Assembly: GCA_021784835.1 (NCBI GenBank)
Contig: JAJYHI010000100.1
Span: 1 to 18,683, forward strand
Length of the DNA stretch: 18,683 bases
DNA from: a bacterium
GTDB lineage: Bacteria; SZUA-79; Acidulodesulfobacterales; Acidulodesulfobacteraceae
Direction: 5' to 3'
Part shown: positions 5,961 to 12,236 of the stretch, piece after piece
Position numbering within the stretch: the stretch's first letter is position 1
How the letters are laid out: each line of letters begins with the position of its first letter
Notes under the pieces: model-generated
What the model saw: the letters and a program-made list of their open reading frames with translations, nothing else
The model's database searches: none
Told to the model about the DNA's origin: nothing
Position numbers and translations under genes: made by a program

Positions 5961-7514
5961 ATGGAAAAAAAAAGATTTAATGATTTAATTAAAGAAAAAT
6001 TAGGCAATATTAATTTAATAGTTGCTTCTAACAGGGAACCCGTATCGCACGAATATTTCGGAAAAAAAATCAAAGCGGTAAAATCGGTCGGCGGCCTTAC
6101 TATCGCCCTCGAACCGATTATGAAAAATCTCAACGGGACATGGGTCGTTTATGGGGGCGGAAATGCCGATAAAGCGGTATCCGACGAAAAAGGCAGGATA
6201 AAACTTTCCGAAGGCGAAGAATCTTATACCCTTAAAAGAATTTTTCTTAACAAAACGGATATAAAAGATTATTATTACGGTTATGCAAATTCCGTTTTAT
6301 GGCCGCTGTGCCACATCGTTTACGTTAAGCCTGTTTTTAACTCTGCGCAGTTTTTAACTTACGACGACGTTAATAAAAAATTTGCGGACTCTATCATAGA
6401 AGAAATAAATGAATCGAAGAATAATTACGAATCCGGCCATTTAAGCAATATTTCCGGCGGCGGCGGTTCGGAAGAGGTAGCGAGTTCCTCATCTCCCCCA
6501 GAAAATGTCATATGGCTTCAGGATTATCATCTTGCAAGATGCGCAAAATATATAAAAGAATATGACGAAAATATTAAAGTTTCGATATTCTGGCATATTC
6601 CTTGGCCCAACCCGGAAATATTTTCGATATGCCCGGAAAAGCATGAACTCCTTGAAGGTTTACTGGCAAACGACTTGATAGGCTTTCAAATAATTTATCA
6701 CTGCCAGAATTTTTTAAGGACGTGCGAATGGGAGCTTGAAGCCCAGGTAAACTGGTCGGATTATTCCGTTACATATAAAGGGCATAAAACATGGGTCAAA
6801 CCTTTTCCTATTTCGGTCGATGCCGATTATCTTCATCACTTTGCGTTGTCGAGAGAAACCGATAAAATTATAGATAAAATCAAAAAAAACGACGAAATCA
6901 TAGGACAGCCGTATGAATATTTAGCCGTCTCTACGGACAGGCTCGACTATACCAAAGGAATTGTCGAAAAGCTAAAAGCTATCGATAAAATGCTTGAAAA
7001 CCATCAGGAGCTTATAGGCAAATTTGTTTTTGTCCAGTTCGGCGTTCCTTCAAGGGTGCATATCAATGCTTATAAGAAATTAAACGAAGAAATTTCGGAA
7101 CTCATCAGCGATATCAACTGGAAATACGGGACATCGGAATGGCATCCGGTAGCAGGTTATTTTAAACAGCTTGAATTAGGAGTTTATCTGGCATATTACA
7201 GGCTTTGCGATATTATGATAGTTTCTCCTCTGCACGACGGGATGAATCTTGTTTCTAAAGAGTATATTATGTCGGATACCGATTACAAAGGCATGCTCAT
7301 ACTGTCTAAATTTGCAGGGTCGTCTAAAGAGCTGTACGATTCTTTATTAGTTAATCCCTTCAATACAGAATGTTTTGCCGAAAAAATATACGAAGCTCTT
7401 ATGATGGATAAAGAAGAAAAAGAGACGAGAATTACAAAGATGCAAAATATAATCATGGAAAACGATATTTACGATTGGGCTTATAACTTTCTTGCCGCTC
7501 TTTATTTTATTTAA
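5961..7514 (+). CDS. otsA: Trehalose-6-phosphate synthase (GT20)
   Basis: This 517-residue GT-B glycosyltransferase makes trehalose 6-phosphate from UDP-glucose and glucose 6-phosphate. Family motifs are SNREP (23-27), GGL (44-46) and WLQDYHL (185-191). HIPWPNPEIF (212-221) follows, then DRLDYTKG (326-333, nucleotide-sugar phosphate contacts Arg327 and Lys332) and SPLHDGMNLVSKEYI (422-436). A low-complexity Gly/Ser-rich insertion of about 30 residues (150-181) sits just before WLQDYHL; it is not part of the usual fold. No Shine-Dalgarno sequence is visible at the ATG, but upstream sequence offers no better start. It is divergent from otsB and 17 nt from the next gene. Glucosylglycerol-phosphate synthase is a homologous alternative, made unlikely by the adjacent OtsB. 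Confidence 0.9.
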   Translation: MEKKRFNDLIKEKLGNINLIVASNREPVSHEYFGKKIKAVKSVGGLTIALEPIMKNLNGTWVVYGGGNADKAVSDEKGRIKLSEGEESYTLKRIFLNKTDIKDYYYGYANSVLWPLCHIVYVKPVFNSAQFLTYDDVNKKFADSIIEEINESKNNYESGHLSNISGGGGSEEVASSSSPPENVIWLQDYHLARCAKYIKEYDENIKVSIFWHIPWPNPEIFSICPEKHELLEGLLANDLIGFQIIYHCQNFLRTCEWELEAQVNWSDYSVTYKGHKTWVKPFPISVDADYLHHFALSRETDKIIDKIKKNDEIIGQPYEYLAVSTDRLDYTKGIVEKLKAIDKMLENHQELIGKFVFVQFGVPSRVHINAYKKLNEEISELISDINWKYGTSEWHPVAGYFKQLELGVYLAYYRLCDIMIVSPLHDGMNLVSKEYIMSDTDYKGMLILSKFAGSSKELYDSLLVNPFNTECFAEKIYEALMMDKEEKETRITKMQNIIMENDIYDWAYNFLAALYFI

Positions 7515-7531
7515 TCTAAAAATAATAAATT

Positions 7532-8560
7532 ATGAGTAATAATAACGGCAAAAACGGGGAAGACGAATTTAAGGATAAAAAAACCGCTTCTTCCGCTCCC
7601 TTAAAGAGACTGGTTAATATTATAATACCCATAGCTCTTCTAGGTTTTTTGTTTTTCGTCCTGTTTTACGTTATACATTTTTATTCGAAATATTTTTCTA
7701 AAAACATACTTCCAAAAGGTTATTTTTCCATTATCGAAGCAATATTTATCGCCGTCTTCGGGATTTTAGCGATAAAAATAATTCAAAAAAGCTCGTCTAA
7801 AATACTTAGCGGGTATATTTCCGAAGATAAGGCGGGATTTCTGAGGTTTTTATTAAGTTTTACCGGATATTTTATTCTCGTTCTGTTTATTTTTACCACG
7901 CTTGGCATCGATATATCGAATATTCTTCTCGGCGCTACTTTTATAGGCGTGATATTCGGAATCGCCGCACAGTCTTTTTTATCCAACCTGCTTGCCGGTT
8001 TTATAATATTGTTCGGGAAGCCTTTTAAAATAGGCGATAGAATAACTATAGTCACATGGCAGTATGGTTTATTAATGTCCACTTATCAGCATGAAACCGC
8101 CAAGCCGGGATATACCGGCGTCATAAAAGATATAAATATGCTTTTTACGACTATCATAGAGGACAGCGGTTTTACTATGAGAGCGCCCAATAATATTTTA
8201 ATGCAGGCTTTAATAACTAATTACGACAATACAAAAAGAAGATTAGTCAGAGTCAGGTTCGAGCTTGACAAAGAAACCGATTTAGAAAGTTTCAGAAAGG
8301 AACTTTATGACTATTTAACGTTAGCCGGTGATTATAGCAATATCCCGGCGGGCGATTCTAAAATTATAGGCGGTTTAATAGAAACAGATATTCCGCCGGT
8401 TATTAGAGTAGTAGATGTTTCTTCGGCGAGTTATTTTGTCGCCGTAGAAGTTTATACGCCGCAAATTTACGAGGACCCGTTAAGAGATTTAATCTTATCT
8501 TTTGTTTTAAGAATAAAAAGGAGAAATAAAAATGGAAACGAGAGCAAAATACCCGTTTAA
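7532..8560 (+). CDS. MscS-family mechanosensitive channel
   Basis: A 342-residue small-conductance mechanosensitive channel that opens on membrane tension to release solutes after hypo-osmotic shock. After a polar N-terminus there are four hydrophobic segments (about 28-50, 64-84, 104-124 and 128-160). The last includes the pore helix ILLGATFIGVIFGIAAQSFL, followed by SNLLAGF and FGKPFKIGD (161-169), the standard MscS transition to the beta domain. Between GDR and TGVIKDINML there are about 24 residues (171-194), longer than in E. coli MscS, where the strand follows more directly. The vestibule alpha/beta domain (about 235-335) is present. No Shine-Dalgarno sequence is visible at the ATG. The stop overlaps the DUF5752 gene by 29 nt. 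Close linkage to trehalose genes supports an osmotic role. Confidence 0.9.
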   Translation: MSNNNGKNGEDEFKDKKTASSAPLKRLVNIIIPIALLGFLFFVLFYVIHFYSKYFSKNILPKGYFSIIEAIFIAVFGILAIKIIQKSSSKILSGYISEDKAGFLRFLLSFTGYFILVLFIFTTLGIDISNILLGATFIGVIFGIAAQSFLSNLLAGFIILFGKPFKIGDRITIVTWQYGLLMSTYQHETAKPGYTGVIKDINMLFTTIIEDSGFTMRAPNNILMQALITNYDNTKRRLVRVRFELDKETDLESFRKELYDYLTLAGDYSNIPAGDSKIIGGLIETDIPPVIRVVDVSSASYFVAVEVYTPQIYEDPLRDLILSFVLRIKRRNKNGNESKIPV

Positions 8561-9185
8561 ATTTTATACGCGACTTACTTTGCCTCAACTTACCGGGATT
8601 TATGCCTTAAATTTAAAAGAACTTTTAGACGGTATAAAAAAGGCAGACGACCCTATTATTTATTACCATACGCATCATTATCTTATACAGCACCATTACG
8701 TAGTTCCCGACGCTCCTAACGATTTTGCGCACTGGATTATCAATGCGCTCGGAGAAAGACTGCTGGGAGAAGAGATATCGAGTATAGATATGTTCGCATA
8801 TAACGCTATGGATGCTTATAGACAGGAATTGACAAGAAGATTAACGGTTTTTATATCTAAAGATTCAAAAACCAGACGGGTTGAAATGAACGAAAGGTTT
8901 AATTTTATGAAAGCGGTTACTTTCGTAATGTCTGCCGGGAAAGAGGCATATACTCTCAGGGAGTTTTACGATATTTTAAAAAATATCACTATTTTTTCGG
9001 TATATTATCATTTTTTCGAATCCCATTTCAGGTTAAGCTCGGGATTCGACGATTTTTCGGTATGGATTAGAGACGAACTTCGGCTTCCGGATTTAGCCGC
9101 TAAAATTGCTAATTTAGACCCTTATTCCGTTACTATGGATAAATTGAAAGAACAAATCATCAATTATACGGAAAAATATCTTTAA
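8532..9185 (+). CDS. DUF5752 family protein, TreT-associated
   Basis: A 217-residue soluble protein with no signal peptide, of the family I recognise as DUF5752, which has no established function and is often found beside TreT-type glycosyltransferases. The N-terminal FYTRLT (11-16) and the His-rich YYHTHHYLIQHH (44-55), then NDFAHWI (63-69), are typical. I see an internal duplication: residues 11-86 align with 125-196. Matching landmarks are F11/F125, G22/G136, LKE/LRE (28/142), YYH (44/158), DFAHWI/DFSVWI and ID/LD at 86/196. A metal-binding or ligand-binding role for the repeated His/Trp positions is conjecture. The ATG has AAGGAG at 8518-8523. It overlaps mscS by 29 nt and precedes treT by 61 nt. 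Confidence 0.82.
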   Translation: METRAKYPFKFYTRLTLPQLTGIYALNLKELLDGIKKADDPIIYYHTHHYLIQHHYVVPDAPNDFAHWIINALGERLLGEEISSIDMFAYNAMDAYRQELTRRLTVFISKDSKTRRVEMNERFNFMKAVTFVMSAGKEAYTLREFYDILKNITIFSVYYHFFESHFRLSSGFDDFSVWIRDELRLPDLAAKIANLDPYSVTMDKLKEQIINYTEKYL

Positions 9186-9246
9186 AAATATTTAAATAAA
9201 ATAATTAAAATTCAATAATTATAATAATAATATAAAAGGATATAAA

Positions 9247-10482
9247 ATGAGGTCTATAAAGGATTACGCAGATATTGTAGGCGGAGAAACGATAGAAGAA
9301 ATTGAGAAATTAGGTTCTTATTTAAGCGGCAAAATTATTCAAAATATAAATTCCACCCCGGTCGGGGGCGGCGTCGCCGAAATTCTTTCCAGAATGGTGC
9401 CTCTTCTGAAAGAAGTCGGCGTCGATGCCAGATGGGATTTTATAAAAGGCGGAGAAAAGTTTTTTGAAATAACTAAAAAAATTCATAATTCTCTTCACGG
9501 CGTAGAAGAAAATATATCGGAAAGCGATTTCAGACACTTTCTAGACGTTACGGAAGAAAACTTAAAGGAAATTAATCTAATCGGCGATATTATATTCATA
9601 CATGACCCCCAGCCTATAGGATTGATAAAGGCAAAAGACAAAAACGGTTTTAAAGAAAAAAAATTTATATGGAGATGCCACATAGATTTGAGCTCGGCTA
9701 ACACGAAGACGTTTAATTTTTTAAAAAAATTTATAGAAAAATACGATTATTCGGTTTTTTCGTCTCCGCTGTTTGCAAAAAAGCTTAAAATACCGCAGAT
9801 ATTAATTTCGCCGTCGATAGACCCTCTTTCCGATAAAAATAAAGATTTGCCGGCTGAAACTATAAACGAAGTATTGGCGAGATTTAAAATAGACCCCGAA
9901 AGAAATATTATAACGCAGATTTCCAGATTCGACAGGTTAAAAGACCCTTTGGGAGTTATCGACGTTTACAGGCTCGTTAAAAAACACGTAGATTGCCAGC
10001 TTGTTCTTGCCGGCGGAGCGGCGGCGGACGATCCCGAAGCGACGGAAGTTTATAATGAAGTTATCGAAAAGGCGGGCGGAGACAAAGACATATTCGTTTT
10101 AAATCTTCCGCCCGTCAGCAATATCGAAATAAACGCTCTTCAGAGAGCGTCAACCGTAATATTGCAAAAATCCATAAAGGAAGGTTTCGGGCTTACGGTT
10201 TCCGAAGGCTTATGGAAATCTAAACCCGTTATAGCATCGGCGGTCGGAGGCATACCGCTTCAAATTACGCACAAATATTCGGGACTTTTATCCAGAACAA
10301 TGGAAGGAACCGCTTTATACGCAAAGCAGATTCTGCAAAATCCGGAATATGCCAAACAGCTTGGAGAAAACGGGCATAACCACGTAAAGCACAACTTTTT
10401 AATTACAAGGCACTTAAGAGATTATATACTGCTTTTTTTAAAAACCGGATATTCGCAGACGCAGGATACGGTTTATCTGTGA
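9247..10482 (+). CDS. treT: Trehalose synthase, TreT type (GT4)
   Basis: This 411-residue retaining GT4 enzyme condenses NDP-glucose with free glucose to trehalose, and can run in reverse. Its sequence follows Thermococcus TreT closely. Shared features include NSTPVGGGVAEIL (35-47), VPLLKEVGVDARW (51-63), FIHDPQP (117-123) and WRCHIDLS (142-149). SPSIDPLS (188-195) and QISRFDRLKDP (224-234, with Arg227 and Lys232) follow, and the EX7E motif EGFGLTVSE spans Glu312-Glu320. Length is standard. A Shine-Dalgarno AAGGA lies at 9236-9240. The gene follows DUF5752 and probably ends the otsA operon. It gives the organism a second trehalose route independent of trehalose-6-phosphate and able to recover NDP-glucose. 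Kojibiose phosphorylase-like or other GT4 functions are unlikely given the TreT-specific motifs. Confidence 0.92.
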   Translation: MRSIKDYADIVGGETIEEIEKLGSYLSGKIIQNINSTPVGGGVAEILSRMVPLLKEVGVDARWDFIKGGEKFFEITKKIHNSLHGVEENISESDFRHFLDVTEENLKEINLIGDIIFIHDPQPIGLIKAKDKNGFKEKKFIWRCHIDLSSANTKTFNFLKKFIEKYDYSVFSSPLFAKKLKIPQILISPSIDPLSDKNKDLPAETINEVLARFKIDPERNIITQISRFDRLKDPLGVIDVYRLVKKHVDCQLVLAGGAAADDPEATEVYNEVIEKAGGDKDIFVLNLPPVSNIEINALQRASTVILQKSIKEGFGLTVSEGLWKSKPVIASAVGGIPLQITHKYSGLLSRTMEGTALYAKQILQNPEYAKQLGENGHNHVKHNFLITRHLRDYILLFLKTGYSQTQDTVYL

Positions 10483-10536
10483 TTATATAGGATTGCGTTA
10501 AAATTATTAAATATAAAACGGTAAATATATTATTTA

Positions 10537-10545
10537 TGATATAAT
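10537..10545 (+). promoter_or_regulatory. Candidate extended -10 promoter for the aquaporin gene
   Basis: TGA followed by TATAAT (10540-10545) forms an extended -10 with no -35 match. Transcription would start near 10552, only about 4 nt before the ATG at 10556, and no Shine-Dalgarno sequence exists, so a leaderless mRNA is predicted. Confidence 0.4.
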
Positions 10546-10555
10546 TTAAATTAAT

Positions 10556-11305
10556 ATGAAAATATGGAAATTGTATCTTTCAGAATTTATTGGGACGGCT
10601 CTGCTTATAGGCATCGGCGTTTCTTTCGTAATTTTAGATTTCGGCAAAGGAAGTCCGGTAGTTTCTTTAATTCCAAGTTCCGGTATTAGAAGGGCTCTTA
10701 CGGGATTTTTATTCGGCGGCACCGGTATGCTTATAGCGTTTTCACCGGTGGGGAAATGGAGCGGCGCTCATATTAATCCGGTCGTTACGTTTTCATTCTG
10801 GATGAAAGGCAAAATTAAAAGCACTATGGCTATAGGTTATGTTGTAGCGCAGTTTCTCGGAGCGGCGGCAGGGGCTTTTATGCTTCTTTTTTGGGGAAGC
10901 ATAGGAAAAACGGTAAATTATGGAGCGACTATTCCGGGAAAAGGAGGCGCGGCAGAAGCGGTTTTAGGCGAAGCTGCAACGACTTTTTGCCTTATTGCAG
11001 GACTTTTTTTATTTCTCGGCTATAAACGATTAAGGCCTTTTACCCCCTTTTTATTTCCATTCCTTTATGCAGTTATGGTTTATTTTGAAGCTCCTGTTTC
11101 AGGAACCAGCACTAACCCGGCTCGAAGTTTTGGACCGTCTTTGGCGTCGGGCATATGGAGCGGTTGGTGGGTTTACTGGATAGGTCCGTTACTCGGCGCT
11201 TTTATTGCCGTATCTATTCAGACGAAATGGCTGAAAATGTTAGAAATAGAAGTAGCTAAAGTGTATCATTTTGAACACGACCCGTTTAAAGTTTTTCATA
11301 TTTAA
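10556..11305 (+). CDS. MIP family channel (aquaporin/glycerol facilitator type)
   Basis: A 249-residue integral membrane protein with six hydrophobic helices and the two half-helix loops of the aquaporin fold. The first loop reads SGAHINPV (69-76), NPV instead of the usual NPA. The second reads SGTSTNPARSFGPS (182-195) with a normal NPA and Arg190. By eye alignment, the four selectivity-filter positions are Gly54, Val169, Thr184 and Arg190. These are smaller than in water-selective aquaporins, which suggests a wide pore for glycerol-like or other small solutes. The Glu residues expected in half-helices 1 and 4 are present (Glu10, Glu139). The neighbouring trehalose genes and MscS suggest a role in osmotic water or solute flux. 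Confidence 0.9.
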   Translation: MKIWKLYLSEFIGTALLIGIGVSFVILDFGKGSPVVSLIPSSGIRRALTGFLFGGTGMLIAFSPVGKWSGAHINPVVTFSFWMKGKIKSTMAIGYVVAQFLGAAAGAFMLLFWGSIGKTVNYGATIPGKGGAAEAVLGEAATTFCLIAGLFLFLGYKRLRPFTPFLFPFLYAVMVYFEAPVSGTSTNPARSFGPSLASGIWSGWWVYWIGPLLGAFIAVSIQTKWLKMLEIEVAKVYHFEHDPFKVFHI

Positions 11306-11343
11306 TTTCTTATTTGTAAAAAAAATAGGGGGTAATAAGGGCT

Positions 11344-12126
11344 ATGGATATAAATTTAAAAGGCAAAAGGGCGTTAATTACAGGTGCCAGTTCCGGCTTG
11401 GGTGAATCGATTGCTAAAAAATTCGGCGCCGCCGGAGCAAAAATCGGATTAAATTTTCATTCCCACCCCGATGCGGCGGAAAAAATTGCTTCGGAAATAA
11501 AAATCTTAGGAACAGACGTTATCACCATTCAAGCAGACGTTTCAGACAGCGGCGAAGTTAAAAATATGGTCGATACTTTTGTTAAAAAGTGGGGCGGAGT
11601 TGATATTTTAGTGAATAACGCGGGGATTGACGGAAAACATTCTCTTATATACGAATCCGATATATCGGAATGGGAAAAAGTAATTAAAATAAATTTATTC
11701 GGTCCTTTTTACTGCGCCAGAGAAGTTTTACAGCATATGATAAACCAGAAAAAAGGCGTTATATTAAATATGACGTCCGTTCACGAAATAATTCCATGGA
11801 GCGGCTACAGCGGATATGCGGCTGCAAAAGCCGGCCTTTCTATGCTAACGAAAACTATGGCGCAGGAATTGGGTTCGTCCGGTATCAGGGTGCTGTCTCT
11901 TGCGCCCGGAGCGATTCAAACCGATATCAACAAAAGCGTATGGGGTAATCCTTCGACGTTAAGCGACCTTCTTAAAAAAATTTCGCTTGGCAGAATGGGT
12001 CAGCCGGATGAAATCGCCGATGTTGCAACATTCTTAGTTTCCGATTTAGCCTCGTACATTACCGGCAGTACTATATTTGCCGACGGCGCAATGATTGATT
12101 ATTCTAATTTCACGCATGGCGGTTAA
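11344..12126 (+). CDS. SDR oxidoreductase, glucose 1-dehydrogenase-like
   Basis: A 260-residue classical short-chain dehydrogenase. The cofactor motif is TGASSGLG (13-20), and the NNAG motif is at 91-94. The catalytic residues are Asn117, Ser145, Tyr158 and Lys162 (YAAAK). The stretch SVHEIIPWSGYSGYAAAKAG (145-164) resembles glucose 1-dehydrogenases of the Bacillus type (SVHExIPW...YAASKGG), which oxidise beta-D-glucose to gluconolactone with NAD(P)+. Substrate cannot be settled from motifs alone because many SDRs share this pattern. AGGGGG at 11327-11332 precedes the ATG by 11 nt. The gene is 38 nt behind the aquaporin and 110 nt before a glucoamylase, a context favouring free glucose as substrate. 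Confidence 0.78.
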   Translation: MDINLKGKRALITGASSGLGESIAKKFGAAGAKIGLNFHSHPDAAEKIASEIKILGTDVITIQADVSDSGEVKNMVDTFVKKWGGVDILVNNAGIDGKHSLIYESDISEWEKVIKINLFGPFYCAREVLQHMINQKKGVILNMTSVHEIIPWSGYSGYAAAKAGLSMLTKTMAQELGSSGIRVLSLAPGAIQTDINKSVWGNPSTLSDLLKKISLGRMGQPDEIADVATFLVSDLASYITGSTIFADGAMIDYSNFTHGG

Positions 12127-12236
12127 TGCTGATTTTAATAATAAAATATAAATTAATAAATTCAATTTAATTAAAATAAATTTTGTTGCGTTTAAGCATT
12201 GTTTGATTCAACGTAATATTTTAACGGGTGTAAACA

